From positions 3,865,052 to 3,929,051 of the forward strand of contig CM060080.1 of the NCBI GenBank assembly GCA_030533445.1: a stretch of DNA of 64,000 nucleotides, read 5' to 3'. The notes under the pieces are model-generated. The model was not told the origin of the DNA. It made no database searches and was given only the letters and a program-made list of their open reading frames with translations. This DNA comes from Cyprinodon diabolis (taxonomy: Eukaryota; Chordata; Actinopteri; Cyprinodontiformes; Cyprinodontidae). The number at the start of each line of letters is the position of its first letter. Positions within the stretch are counted from its first letter, which is position 1. Shown piece after piece: positions 44,717-56,483 of this stretch. A program made the position numbers and the translations under genes.

Positions 44717-45519
44717 TAGGGTGGCCAGATGTCCGGCTTTAGGGCGGACAGTCCGGATTTTCATTGCACTGTCCGGCGTCCGGCGCCGCATCCAGCCGGA
44801 CGTGTATTTGCCCTCCTTTACACCCAGATTCCACATACTCTGTCAGCGCTCCGCTCCGCTCAAGTACGTCGTGCGAAGTACTTGTCTGTCATGTAAATCA
44901 ATGAGAGCTGTTCCACATCCTCCGCTACTCCTCCGCACGTCTCTGTCCACGTACTTCTTCTCCGTCTTTCACCGTCAAAATACGGAACTGAGCTCTTTTT
45001 GTCTCCGCTCCCGTCAGTCCAGATCAAGACCCGCAATTGCAATCGCACCAAACAGGATAAAGAATGTAGTGAAGACCCGGTTTGTCAAATTAAATTATAG
45101 TAAAAACAGGTCGGTTACTAGAAATTAGAGCATAGTTCGTATGTATTCCCAAAATTAGGAGCAATTAATTAAATAACTGGATGCAGACTATTGGTGCTTC
45201 AACAGACCAAAAAATTCTTATTGCAGGAATGGATGAAGAGATGATGAGTTTGGAAGCGGAGAACAAACATAGTTCATAAAAACTATGGATGATCCTGTTT
45301 ATTCCTGTTACAAAAATCCACAGCAGAAAGAGAAAATATTTGGGCAGAAACTGAACATCTGCTGGATGATGATGGGTATTTTTTTTAATATGTCATATTA
45401 AATTAAACGTTCACAGGGTTTATACCGGAATGAGGAACTCTAATTTAATGCTCTTTTAATGCTATTAGAAATAATTTTAATTTCATCAACAAGTATCATG
45501 TACACAAGTTATTAGTATA

Positions 45520-46767
45520 CACTATATTGCCAAAAGTATTTGCTCACCCATCCAAATTATTGGAATCAGGTGTTCCAATCACTTCCATGGCCACAGGTGT
45601 ATAAATTCAAGCACCTAGGCATGCAGACTGTTTTTACAAACATTTGTGAAAGAATGGGTCGCTCTCAGGAGCTCAGTGAATTCCAGCGTGGAACTGTGAT
45701 AGGATGCCACCTGTGCAACAAATCCAGTCGTGAAATTTCCTCGCTCCTAAATATTCCACAGTCAACTGTCAGCTGTATTATAAGAAAATGGAAGTGTTTG
45801 GGAACGACAGCAACTCAGCCACGAAGTGGTAGGCCACGTAAACTGACGGAGCGGGGTCAGCGGATGCTGAAGCGCATAGTGCGAAGAGGTCGCCAACTTT
45901 CTGCAGAGTCAATCACTACAGACCTCCAAACTTCATGTGGCCTTCAGATTAGCTCAAGAACAGTGCGCAGAGAGCTTCATGGAATGGGTTTCCATGGTCG
46001 AGCAGCTGCATCCAAGCCATACATAACCAAGTGCAATGCAAAGCGTCGGATGCGGTGGTGTAAAGCACGCCGCCACTGGACTCTAGAGCAGTGGAGACGC
46101 GTTCTCTGGAGTGACGAATCGCGCTTCTCCATCTGGCAATCTGATGGACGGGTCTGGGTTTGGCGGTTGCCAGGAGAACGGTACTTGTCTGACTGCATTG
46201 TGCCAAGTGTAAAGTTTGGTGGAGGGGGGATTATGGTGTGGGGTTGTTTTTCAGGAGCTGGGCTTGGCCCCTTAGTTCCAGTGAAAGGAACTCTGAATGC
46301 TTCAGCATACCAAGACATTTTGGACAATTCCATGCTCCCAACTTTGTGGGAACAGTTTGGAGCTGGCCCCTTCCTCTTCCAACATGACTGTGCACCAGTG
46401 CACAAAGCAAGGTCCATAAAGACATGGATGACAGAGTCTGGTGTGGATGAACTTGACTGGCCTGCACAGAGTCCTGACCTCAACCCGATAGAACACCTTT
46501 GGGATGAATTAGAGCGGAGACTGAGAGCCAGGCCTTCTCGTCCAACATCAGTGTGCGACCTCACAAATGCGCTTCTGGAAGAATGGTCAAAAATTCCCAT
46601 AAACACACTCCTAAACCTTGTGGACAGCCTTCCCAGAAGAGTTGAAGCTGTTCTAGCTGCAAAGGGTGGACCGACGTCATATTGAACCCTATGGATTAGG
46701 AACGGGATGTCACTTAAGCTCATATGTGAGTCAAGGCAGGTGAGCAAATACTTTTGGCAATATAGTG
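45520..46767 (+). mobile_element. Full-length Tc1/mariner element, copy 2
   Basis: 1248 bp, 29-bp inverted repeats (45520-45548 and 46739-46767), TA flanks (45518-45519 and 46768-46769). Different flanking DNA from copy 1, so the two are separate transpositions and not a segmental duplication. It inserted into a hAT element. Confidence 0.98.
45654..46685 (+). CDS. Tc1-family DD34E transposase, intact, copy 2
   Basis: The same 343-aa protein as at 38042, with catalytic D154, D245, E280 and both helix-turn-helix regions. The single difference I find is Val for Leu at residue 15 (codon at 45696). Val is the more usual type of residue in RGTVIG-like starts of related fish transposases as far as I recall, so this may be the ancestral state; that is inference. 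Nuclear; acts on the 29-bp ends of both copies. Core promoter-like TATAAA at 45600-45605. Being inside a hAT element it would be carried along if that element moved. Confidence 0.97.
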   Translation: MGRSQELSEFQRGTVIGCHLCNKSSREISSLLNIPQSTVSCIIRKWKCLGTTATQPRSGRPRKLTERGQRMLKRIVRRGRQLSAESITTDLQTSCGLQISSRTVRRELHGMGFHGRAAASKPYITKCNAKRRMRWCKARRHWTLEQWRRVLWSDESRFSIWQSDGRVWVWRLPGERYLSDCIVPSVKFGGGGIMVWGCFSGAGLGPLVPVKGTLNASAYQDILDNSMLPTLWEQFGAGPFLFQHDCAPVHKARSIKTWMTESGVDELDWPAQSPDLNPIEHLWDELERRLRARPSRPTSVCDLTNALLEEWSKIPINTLLNLVDSLPRRVEAVLAAKGGPTSY

Positions 46768-46811
46768 TACATGAAATAAGGAGCTGTAAGCACAGTTCCA
46801 TGACTCAAGTT

Positions 46812-46957
<146 letters not shown>

Positions 46958-47368
46958 ACATGGTGAAATCATCTTTACTCTCGACAGGCTGCAGCCATGT
47001 CACGAATTCCTCTTTTCCAGCCACTTTTTGACATTTGTATTGTCCTATTCTCTAGCTCTCTCTCCGCTTCAAGCTTCTTTTCCAAACAACTGCTTTATGA
47101 TCAATTGCAGCAGTTCTGCTCAAATTAATCGTGTCAAAAAATAGTCACTTTTTAAACACCACAATGTATTAAATAAATACAAATGCTGGGAACCAATTCT
47201 TTTTTTACATCTCTTTAATATTTTGTTCTATTCAACTACACAAGCATCATCTTTAAACTACTAAGAATTGTACTATAAATGTGACTTTACCCGATTCTTA
47301 TGTACACCTTAGTAATTGATATGCCGCACAATGTCCTCCTTTTTGGTGCTATAGAAATGGCCACCCTA

Positions 47369-47570
47369 ATTTATGTACACACTCACACTAAGGAGAATTT
47401 AGAGATATCAGTTAACCTAACAGTTATTTTTTTACAATGGGTGGAAGCCGGAGTACCCGGAGAGAACCCATGCATGCACAGAGAGAACATGCTAACTCTA
47501 TGCAGAAGAAACCTGGGCTGGGAACCTTCTTGCTGCAAGGCAGCAGTGCTACCCACTGAGCAGCCCTAAA
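47369..47570 (-). repeat. tRNA-headed SINE copy 2, 5' half (split)
   Basis: On the minus strand it starts GGGCTGCTCAGTGGGTAGCAC, an A-box-like tRNA head, then GCAAGAAGGTTCCCAGCC (degraded B box), GCATGTTCTCTCTGTGCATG, TCTCCGGGTACTCCGGC and TTCTCCTTAGTGTGAG, and breaks at the hAT right end. Confidence 0.87.
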
Positions 47571-47585
47571 TAAATATAAAGGGAT

Positions 47586-48297
47586 TAGGGCTGGGCGATA
47601 ATTCAACAACGATATATATCGATCGATAGACATGTGGCGCAATAGAAAAAAAGAGGCTTGATAAAAGTTCGATAAAAAAGAAACGCAGTTTTCCTTCCTT
47701 CTCATTGTAGCCTAGCATGTAGGTTTATGCTAGTCACTGCTTCCTCCCAACCAATCACAATCGCGGACCCAGGCACGCTGTCACCAAGCGCCGCCCTCTC
47801 AAACCACAACACAGAGCACATGAAGATGTCGCAGCAAGGAGAGGCGGAGGAAATTGTTTCAAAGAAGGGTTTTTGTAGTTCGGCAGTCTGGCAGTATTTC
47901 GGTCATGGCAAGTCGGACAAAAAACAAACCACAGTCATCTGTAAAATGTATAGGGAACCAGTGGGGGGGCATTTATTTATTTGTTATATTTATTTTGTTC
48001 ACTTTTCTGGTCACTTTAGTTTATTCTTTGTCAGTATTTAATAACATAACTCAGGTCTCTTAAGTTATTTTTCTTTAAAACAATTCTGTTATGGTTAAAA
48101 AAGTTGGTTAAATAAAGATTTAATTCGAAGTCTGTGTTTGTGTTTTTTATTAAAATTAAATCATTTAGCAATATTATAAAAAGTCCAGGCAGAGCTGCAC
48201 ATAAAATATGGTTTCAAATCTTTTCAATAATTATCGATATCGATCAATATGCATTTTTTTTAATCGATAAGGTTTTTTTCTATATCGCCCAGCCCTA
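47586..48297 (+). mobile_element. Non-autonomous hAT, TAGGGCTGGGCGATA ends, BED-exon relic
   Basis: TAGGGCTGGGCGATA and TATCGCCCAGCCCTA are perfect 15-bp inverted repeats. AAAGGGAT is duplicated exactly (47578-47585 and 48298-48305). ATCGAT-rich subterminal motifs lie at both ends. It keeps a BED finger first exon (next entry); the 712-bp length leaves no room for the catalytic exons. Confidence 0.95.
47820..48041 (+). pseudogene. BED-type zinc finger exon relic
   Basis: From the ATG at 47820: MKMSQQGEAEEIVSKKGFCS, then SAVWQYFGHGKSDKKQTTVI and CKMYREPV. The VW-x-YFG and TTVICK blocks are those of BED fingers at the start of hAT transposases. The first knuckle cysteine is present, but the second is Tyr (TGT to TAT change), so zinc binding should fail. 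After EPVGG the frame continues as hydrophobic nonsense to 48041. It probably marks the first exon of the autonomous parent. Compared with the 6.25-kb relic it is younger-looking and from another hAT family (different ends). Confidence 0.72.
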
Positions 48298-48305
48298 AAA
48301 GGGAT

Positions 48306-49135
48306 TAAACTCCAAATTAAAGTTTATAAATAACAAAAATATGTAAAGGAACAACAACAGCGTGGGCCCAGAATGGAGCCTTATGGCACTCCAAAAAAAA
48401 AAAAAAAAAAAAGAGAGAGGCAACAGTGGATAAGTCACTGATCATTACAAAAAAAAACTTTTGGACAGGTACCATTCAAACCATCTTAATGCTGTACCTC
48501 AAATATCAACATTCTTAAGGAGTCAATAGAAGAACTGAACGATCCACCATATCAAACGCAGCAGTTAAGTCAAGCAGAACGAAGACCACAGGGCACTTAG
48601 CATCACAGACTGTCACCATGGGCTTTAGCTGTGCAGACTACTGTTCCCAGACTTGAAGCCGATGCCAGATGTTTGGATTTTATCTAGCACACTGATACAA
48701 CTTAGTGCGTAATGATACGGAAAGTGGAAAAAAAATACTTTGATAATGAAACTCTAATAAAAACTAAACTAAGCAGTCCCTCATTCTGTACTCTGAATAT
48801 CGGAAAAAAGAAGTCAGATAACTAGTAAATAAAGTTAGATACTGTGTGTCATTTTCTCCTAGGATAGATCCCTTTTTTCCCTTTTTGTTCCTGAGCAATA
48901 AGGAGCCTTTAAAAAATGGTACCTTATAAAAAAAGAACCCTGACATGATTATTTTTAGATAATATTAAAGAAAATAAGCAGCTTAATGGATACTAAGGAA
49001 GTCATAGAGAAAGATGAGGAGAAATTAAAAGAAAGGTTCTGTTTTAAACAAATATATTAAGCTTTGAGCAATTCACAGAAATCAACCCATCATGGCGCTA
49101 CTGACCTACTAGAACATGGCCACACTGGAAGAACG
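48306..49135. other. No gene; possible old retroelement text at 48.35-48.70 kb
   Basis: GAATGGAGCCTTATGGCACTCC, TATCAAACGCAGCAGTTAAGTC and similar words are of a kind I have seen in dispersed fish repeats, but I have no second copy here and cannot classify it. Confidence 0.3.
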
Positions 49136-49415
49136 ATCTACACGTTAGTAGAAATTCCTTAAATTAAGTGTATTTACCCTTAATTTGAGTAGGTAAATGA
49201 GATAGTTTGCCAATGGAATGAATATTTTTACTCTTAAAATAAGATAAGTAGATAAAATCCACTTGAAATAAAACAATGCAGTTGTGTTTTCTTATTTTAA
49301 ATGAAAATTGTCTTGTTCCATTGACAAAATGTATATTTAACCTTCTCAATATTAGAACAAATGCACCTATTTTAAGAAAAAAAAATACTTTTCTAGATTT
49401 CAGTTTTTTCCAGTG
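49136..49415 (-). mobile_element. Palindromic MITE, family of 62.5 kb, copy 1
   Basis: CCTTAATTTGAGTAGGTAAATGAG, GTTTGCCAATGGAATGA, ACTCTTAAAATAAG, TTCTTATTTTAA and CTTGTTCCATTG occur in inverted order relative to 62548-62842. Ends are eroded. Confidence 0.7.
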
Positions 49416-49465
49416 AGGTAGGCTGGGTAAGGTGGAACATCTGAAGCTAGAACCCATTTAAATTT

Positions 49466-50030
49466 CATTTCAATTCAATTCAGTTTATTTATATAGCGCC
49501 AAATTCACAACACATGTCATCTCAAGGCACTTTACAGTTCAACCAGATCATACAGTCAAATTGATACAAAGTTTTCTATCTAAGGAAAACCAGTTGATTG
49601 CATTGACTCATTGACTCAAATACAATCCCTCACACTAAGCATGCTTGTAGCGACAGTGGAGAGGAAAAACTCCCTTTTAACAGGAAGAAACCTCCAGCAG
49701 AACCAGGCTCAGTGTGAGCGGCCATCTGCTGAGGCCGACTGGGGTTCAAGGAGACAGAAGCAGAGACACAAAAAGCAGCTGTAAAAGGCGGCCCCGTCCA
49801 GGAAACACACAGCCAGGCAGACGAGCTCTGAGCCAGCTCCCATGCCAGAGGATGAAGAGAGCACATCCACTCAGTTACGGTCAGAGAAACAGGACCGCAC
49901 TGGAAAACAGGCCGATCTCCAGCATCTATAAACAAGGGTGTTGATGGCAGCAGCACAGCTGATGTTTCTCTCCAGGATGGAGTCACAGCCAAACAGGAAC
50001 AGACCAGATGAAGCTACTATAAGGAAAAGG
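49466..50030 (-). repeat. L2-type LINE 3' UTR and tail
   Basis: Minus strand: CTTCATCTGGTCTGTTCCTG to the AATTCAATTC tail at 49466. It contains the tail (49466-49550), the CTTGGATAG-to-GTTTTCC part, GTTAAAAGGGAGTTTTTCC and the CTGCTTCTGTCTCCTTGAACC block. It is the most complete copy of this 3' UTR in the window. The open frames in it on both strands are not genes. Confidence 0.82.
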
Positions 50031-50194
50031 AAATTAAAATCTAGCATTTTATGGGTAAGTGACAAAAAGAAAGACACTGTTGAAAAATGATTTGGCAGTA
50101 AAGGGACAGTAAAGATGTGGAGGAGGCTCTGGTCAGATGAGACCAAAATCTAACTTTCTGGCATGAGTGGTTAAGCGACCTCCTACTTCTCCTG
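50031..50194. other. Spacer, nothing recognised
   Basis: No repeat or ORF. Confidence 0.35.
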
Positions 50195-50405
50195 GGTGTT
50201 GATATTTTTTTTATTCTGACTCCTCCCTTTCTTTGAATTACAGCGAGATGGTGCTTCTCTTTAGATCTTTATGTCCACAAATAATGATAGAAAAAATATT
50301 TTAGTGCAAAGATTGATGTTAAAAAAGGAATTTTAGGGGACCATCCAAGGACCAACCAAGGGCCCATCAAGGAAAGTGGGGAAATTTTGCATGGCTACTA
50401 CTGTA
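50195..50405 (+). repeat. Dispersed repeat; empty-site relative of the 59.5-kb locus
   Basis: CTCTTTAGATCTTTATGTCCACAAA, TATTTTAGTGCAAAG and GGAATTTTAGGGGACC match 59552-60112 with the 415-bp hAT at 59562 removed. Confidence 0.75.
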
Positions 50406-51936
50406 CATAAGGAGATAAATAAAAATACACCACAATTTCTACAAAAAAATTAACTAGTTCACAACTTATGCAACATTTTATGTATGTCCATCGCATAAAA
50501 TGTTCAGAACCCATAATACATACATAGGCTATAGGTTTGTAGTACTTGCTCAACAAAAAAAAATGAAGGGGTGGGAAACGTGTGCAAGCTAATTCAGGTG
50601 AGTCTCCATCCGCTGCAGACTCTGCCAGTTGGAAGCCAATTAGCATATGCCATCAGGTAGAGTAATGCTCTCTAGATACAGCCTTGTCAACAGAGTCAGC
50701 TGACACAACACGTCAGTAAAATATTCATCTCTTTGATAACTCTCTGATTGTATGCCAGGGTTTAAAACCAAAAGCAGTCCCATCTAGCTCCTGCTGCCAT
50801 TTCTATGTTCTGGTGACTTCTTGGCACCCTGACCTTTCTTGCATCTTCTCTTGCAGTCACATGCAGGGCCAGGAGGGCTAATGTCTGGACAGCAGTGCAG
50901 GAGGCTCTCCGACTGCCCTTAAACCCATTAAGGCCACCTGGGTGTGTAGCCATGCGTAGTTGGAAAGATGGCCAGGAGGTGTGACGCCAGCGCATGTTTG
51001 TTGTGCGCGCGTCCTGAAAGGTGGCCAGCAGGAGCAGGCTGCTTGGTGAGATTAGCAGGCTCTCACATGTTGCATAATAGATTCCCCTCTCAGGTCTGCT
51101 GGAGGGCCGGCCTTCCCTCCACACCCCACCCTAATGCATAAACTGAGCAGACTGCTGGGACATTCTGTAGAAAAAAAGAATCCTCCAACTGCTTTTGAGT
51201 TTATATATTTGTTGTTTTAGTCGTTTTGAATCAGATACGTTTGGCAGCACAAGGGGCCAGATTGACCTTTCACCCCAGGCAGGTTGAGGGAAAGCCTTAA
51301 CAAAACGTCATTATCCAGTCAGGCCAGGAGGTGATTAGGTGGTGTGCTGCTTGGCTTTATGTGTTTGAGCACATGAACAATGTACCCTAAGCTAACTGTG
51401 GGTACAATGAAATGTTAACATGGTTATTAAAATGTAATAAAAGTGTGTCTAAGAAACTGAAACAATGTCCCCCATTATAAAAGGTAAGATTCTAATATTT
51501 ATACTCCCAGAGAGGTTTTTTTTTTGTGAAGTTATTAAAGTATTTTATACCGAGAGGGGGTGTGATAAACTGCACATGTCCATCTGATCATAAAGTTGGA
51601 TGCAGCATTAGTGTTAATTGGCAATTACTTCAGCTTTTCATAATCTGACTCAGTCGAATAGTTTTTTTTCTTCTTTTTTTTATTCCAAAAACATTTGTTA
51701 TTTACTAGCACAACAAAAATATATCACAGAATATTTAAATTAAACAAGCGTTAGACTTTGATAACTTTTATTGTCGAAATGAATGTTAGAAATGAATGAA
51801 ATGAACTTTTCATTCACTTCTAACATCTAATCTCTTTAAAAAAAAGGGGGAAAATTCCAATAGATCTGGAATATGAAAATATTGCAGGTTTGTCTGGTTA
51901 AAAGAAAAATACAGCAAATTATAGAACTTTTTCGAT
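50406..51936. other. No gene proven
   Basis: 50.76-51.15 kb is GC-richer (CCAGGAGG, GGCCAGCAGGAG) and could be conserved non-coding. AT-rich beyond 51.4 kb. An imperfect palindrome around 51779-51825 (GAATGAATG/CATTCACTTC) is minor. Confidence 0.3.
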
Positions 51937-52166
51937 TTCAATTCAGTTCTATTCAGTTTATTTCTATAGCGCCAAATTCACAACACATGTCATCTCAAGG
52001 CACTTTACAGTTCAACCAGATCATACAGTCAAACTGATTCAGTTTTCTATCTAAGGAAAACCAGTTGATTGCATCGACTCATTGACTCAAATACAAAGCA
52101 TGCTTGTAGCGACAGTGGAGAGGAAAAACTCCCTTTTAACAGGAAGAAACCTCCAGCAGAACCAGA
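51937..52166 (-). repeat. L2-type LINE 3' tail
   Basis: The same order as 49466-49710 (AATTCAGTTCTATTCAG, GCGCCAAATTCACAACACATG, AGGCACTTTACAGTTC, GGAAAACCAGTTGATTGC, GGAAGAAACCTCCAGCAGAACC), 5'-truncated sooner. Confidence 0.9.
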
Positions 52167-54594
52167 TTTTATTATTTTTTCTTATGTTTTCGGAAAAAAG
52201 GAAATAGAACAATCTTGCTTTGTTGTGTCAACTTAAAAAAAAAATCTGCCGTCCAAATCTGTTATTTAGTTAAAGTCACTTAATATTTGTTTCGTTGTTT
52301 AAATACAAATAAAAGCAAAACAATGAATGTAAAAAGGTGAACATAGTGCAATGACCTTTGCCATTTAGAATTTCTTTTTTAATATTACAATTTTTTTAAA
52401 GAAAAAATACACCCATTTTATGTGGGTCTATATGAAAAGTAAACATACTTTTAGCCATTACGAAACTGTAATAAAGTTAGACCAAAATTCTGGTAAAATT
52501 ATATTCTCAAAATTATTTTTGTTTTGAGTTAATACTAATTCTGTATTTTACAGCAACTGCTATGACACACAGCATGACTGTACTCCCTATAGGAACGTAA
52601 GACTAGAAAGAAAATATTGTCAACCTTATTCTTATATTATTACCAACAAAAAAAACAAACAAAATCAGTACAATCTTAGGGAAAAAAAACACAAATAAGC
52701 TGGTTGGTTTAACTCAAAATGGAACATGTACTTTAAAAAGACAGACAGACAAAAAGAGTCTTTAATTCCAATATAGGGTCTGTGAAAGGAGGTGATGACA
52801 ACCAGGCCTTCCAGCCTTTAAGGGTGATAATATCTTTACAGATGATATTATTGTTTTTGTATTAAGAAATAGTGCAAAGGGGCCACAGCTTTCAGGGGAC
52901 AGTAGGAAAAAATATGTACTGCAGGGATCTTTTGGGGTCCCGGATGTGCTGTGGTCAGAGCCATGACCTGACACTCTGATGTCCCAGCATGCTCTGCAGA
53001 TGTGGGTCAACTGACATCTGTTTCTCACTGCTGCCTGGGCTCAGCTCAACCCGAGCAGCCTGGCTGCCATATTCATCCTAATAACCGCTCCCATAATCAC
53101 CAGGGATTATTCTAATATTAGTGAGCGCACACAGCCGAACAGATGAACACACAAGAAGTGATGCTCTGATTAAGGTATAGTGCTCCATATGGTTTTTTTT
53201 GGAGGGTTTTCGGGAGGATTTGTATGTTTTTAGCCTTTCAGTGAAAAGCCCTCAAAAAGCCAGCTTAGAGAAGACTAAAGAGGTTTGCTTCGTAAATAAT
53301 ATTAGAAAATAGCCGGGGCAGATAGAGGTCAGGCTGGGTAAGATGCGGCCTAACAGCAGAGGCAAAGAGCGCTGTAGTTTGGACTCTTCAGGTTAATCTG
53401 GCCTCGAAAGTCCCCAGTTAGAAGTGAGACAGCGATGGATTGATCCGTCTCCATAAAGGAGGGATTATGACGCAGCGACGGGATGTGGGAATCAAAACGG
53501 CACAGTCACAACACAACAGGAGGAGAAGGAGACGCTGCAGGGGGCCGTCAAGGCAGAGCTGGAGTGAGACGGGAGGATTACCGTATAACGATAACAGATT
53601 ATGAAGAAGGATGAATAGATTGTTGCTGTTGGGGAACTTGTTTCCGAATGTCCGGTTTGGGATTTTCTTCACAACATTTAAAATTTCTCAGCTTTTTGTT
53701 GCTGCTTTGGGTAAAATAATCTCTCTCCTTCTCACAGCCTGTATTTTCAATCTAAAAGGTCTATTTGTGGAAGTAGATGCCTGCGTGTGTTAATGACTCT
53801 CAGTGGGGCTGTACTGCTAGTGGGTTTTTTTTCTTTCCAAACACACACACAAGCATGCACAGTGGGCTCCCACTGCTGACATTCAACATTATTCTTTGCT
53901 GCATTTGCATCTGTAGTCACCATGGTGACCTTGTTTATGACTGAACCCCCGTCCCGCTGACAAACATACTCACAACATCACAGGCAAACAGACACGTTGG
54001 ATCATCCCTTGTTTTATTTACCTGCATTTTATTCCCACATTTTGTAACGTTGCAAACAAAATCCTTTTTCTTTGTTAGGATTTATGAAATAAACACGGTA
54101 CTGGATTCAGAAGAGGAACTAATATTGGTTTCAATTGTTTGGAATCACTTTACAATAAGTCTCCACTTAAAGTTGGCCTATAACTTGTTTCTAGATAGGT
54201 TAATAATAGTGTAAACACTTAAAAACTTTATTATACATTCACGTATCATGCATGTTAAATGATCGAGTTTGCAAATGCTTATTTTCCTAACTAGGTAGGA
54301 ATTCAGTCTGATATGTTTAATATAAGCAACATTGATGAAATATATAGTTGAACAGCTTTGGCTCAATGTTATGGAGGACCAAGAGAGTCATTGAAATACA
54401 AATATCACCATTTCAAATTTGACATTTAAATCAAAGAATAAAAAATATAATTTGAAAACAATATGTATCAGTGAAGATTCTCAGTCATCCAGGTCATTTC
54501 CAAGCTTGAAAGGTTCAGTTTAGGCGTTTCTCTTCTCATCCAAGAGGCTTTTTCAGTTCTAACTGGTGGTGGGGAGAACTTAGATTAATATACT
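52167..54594. other. No gene proven; candidate regulatory stretch 52.9-53.6 kb
   Basis: AT-rich to 52.75 kb. 52.95-53.57 kb is balanced, with blocks such as ATAACCGCTCCCATAATCACC and few simple repeats. Remainder AT-rich. Confidence 0.3.
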
Positions 54595-55508
54595 ACAGGT
54601 CAGAGGTCACGGATTAGCGGACCAGAGTCTGGATCCGGACCCACCTGCTGGCTAATCCGGACCCAACATGATTTAAAATATTTATAAATTACCGCATGTT
54701 ACCGACGACAGAGTCTAACTTCACTTGCGCCTCTTCTCCTGTTAATACGGTAAAGCCCTGGGGAGCGTCCGGCTCCAGGCTGCATGTGATCCAAATGAGC
54801 CAATGAGCTGCTGTCAGTCTGGGTTGCTGCTGCTGCTACTTTTAGACACGCAAACCTGTAGCAAGCCGGGCGATGGGAAAGAAGGAGAAGACGATGAGAA
54901 AAAGAGAGCAGAGAAAGTGTGGACTGCTGGAAGAACTGCGGTGAACTGGTGAAAGAAAAGTGAAATGGCGTGCTCAAAGATGACCCTGCACATTTAGAGG
55001 ATGTTTGGCTCAACCTGCTGCTGTGAAGCAGGATTCTCCACCATGAACAGAATCAAAAATAAATCTGGATCCAGGCTCAAAATGAGCACCTTGATATGTG
55101 CTTGAGAATGGCTTAGTCTCCATTTAAACCCAGGTTTAAAGCCTTGCAGGGCAGCATAAAGCCCACTGCCAACATTAAGACAGAAAAAATAAAGAAAAAA
55201 TAAAAGGTCAGTTCAGGTGTTTTATATCAGATGTGAATCAGGAAATTGTAAATACCAAACTGAACGATTGTTGTTCTCTACTTAAAAAAAACACTTTAGA
55301 TTTTAAAATGTAAAAACATTTTCTATTTTTTTTCTTCTATCTTTTTTTATTTAAAAAGTCAATGTATATCATGGATGCATAAACACCTCATTTTATTTCA
55401 GTGTTAAATTCGGTTTAAAGTAACAACTTATGATTAAAAATGTCTCTGGACCTTTACTGGTTGATTTTTTTCTTAATTCAGACCCTACTGGTTTTTAATT
55501 GGTTACCC

Positions 55509-55512
<4 letters not shown>
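54595..55512 (+). mobile_element. Internally deleted hAT-type element with transposase C-terminal relic
   Basis: The start shares GGATTAGCGGACC, GACCCACCTGCTGGCTAATCC with 35.58 kb. An ATG-like MGKKEK stretch near 54872 may be the old N-terminus, then the sequence jumps to transposase C-terminal text at 55016. The end ACTGGTTTTTAATTGGTTACCCC lies against the TA microsatellite. Termini and target duplication are not resolved, so both ends are approximate. Confidence 0.6.
55016..55110 (+). pseudogene. hAT transposase dimerisation-domain relic
   Basis: The frame from 55016 reads CCCEAGFSTMNRIKNKSGS then RLKMSTL, the C-terminal hAT family dimerisation block (CE-x-x-FS-x-MN-x-IK-x-x-x-RS-x-L). 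One base is missing after STL; in the next frame DMCLRMA would continue the expected pattern. Only about 30 residues are present, so this is a non-functional fragment of the parent transposase. Similar text occurs in host genes derived from hAT (ZBED-type, SCAND3), but the frameshift and surrounding repeat favour a transposon relic. Confidence 0.75.

Positions 55513-55564
<52 letters not shown>
55513..55564. repeat. (TA)n microsatellite
   Basis: About 26 TA units. Confidence 0.95.
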
Positions 55565-55567
<3 letters not shown>

Positions 55568-55756
55568 ATTATTTTTATTATTATTAATGTTTATTTTCTT
55601 TTATAATTTATCCCTCTGTAATATATTTATATTATTTAATGTATGTATATAAAAATATTGTACATATGTACGTTTACATGTCCATAGTCAAAAAAGTTCT
55701 TTATTGTTACTGTATTTTTATTAACAAATTTATAAATACATTTCATATCTATATAC

Positions 55757-55990
55757 AGGGCTGGTCAGTGGGTAGCACTGCTGCAGCAAGAACATTCCGG
55801 ATTCGAATCCTGGCTCAGAGTCTTTCTGCATGCAGTTTGCATGTTCTCCCTGTGCATGCGTGGGTTCTCTCCAGGTACTCTGGCTTCATCCCACAGTCCA
55901 AAAACATGACTGTTTGATTAATTGGCTTCTCTAAATTCTCCTTAGTTGCGATTGTGAATGGTTGTTTTTTGCCCTGCAATGGACTGTATA
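55757..55990 (+). repeat. tRNA-headed SINE, copy 3
   Basis: CAGGGCTGGTCAGTGGGTAG (A-box-like, 55757 on), GGATTCGAATCC (B-box, about 55799-55810), GCATGTTCTCCCTGTGCATG, TCTCCAGGTACTCTGGC, CCACAGTCCAAAAACATGACTG, TAATTGGCTTCTCTAAATTC. It is the copy with the best-preserved RNA polymerase III internal promoter. Its 3' end is cut short at 55990. Confidence 0.87.
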
Positions 55991-56475
55991 TATATATAAA
56001 TTGACTGTATATATTTAAATTTATAATAAAAAAACCCAGACCTTAGATGAGCAGAGTGGTGTCTGCAGGTCAATGCAGTGAGGAATGCTCTGATCTTTAT
56101 ATTGAAGAAACCAAACAACCTCTCCACAGATGCATGGCCCAACATAGATGTGCTACCTCCGCCAGACAAGCTTCAGCTGTCCATCTACACCTTATGGACA
56201 AATGACATTTGTTTGAGGACCAGAATGTTCACGTTTTGGACAAAGAAGACAGGTGATTTGAAAGGAAGCCACTTATGTTAAGAAAGAAAAAAACAACCTT
56301 GAAGAGAGGAGGAGAGCTCAGGTTTCAGCTCTCAAAGACATACAATGCAGCAGTACAGTTGATTCCTTCCTGCCATCATCTCAAACGCCATCGCCTTGCA
56401 GGGGTCCAAAACATCTCGCCTGGTTAGCCAGACCAACAATGACCATAATGACCCCCGTTTTAGAGGCATATGCCA
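55991..56475. other. No gene seen
   Basis: A short plus-strand frame (56078-56281) has LQLSIYTLWTNDICL text without a domain I know. Confidence 0.3.
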
Positions 56476-56483
56476 GTATTGGG

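Noticed and set aside
44673..45128. 151-aa plus-strand ORF
   Set aside because: Spans the SINE/hAT junction at 44716, so it is a chance fusion frame.
37908..46767. Composite transposon formed by the two Tc1 copies
   Set aside because: Each copy has its own TA duplication and distinct flanks; copy 2 sits inside a hAT. Nothing suggests the 7.6-kb block moves as one.
55757..55840. Possible tRNA gene (A- and B-box-like motifs)
   Set aside because: No cloverleaf can be drawn and the sequence continues into SINE body shared with two other copies.
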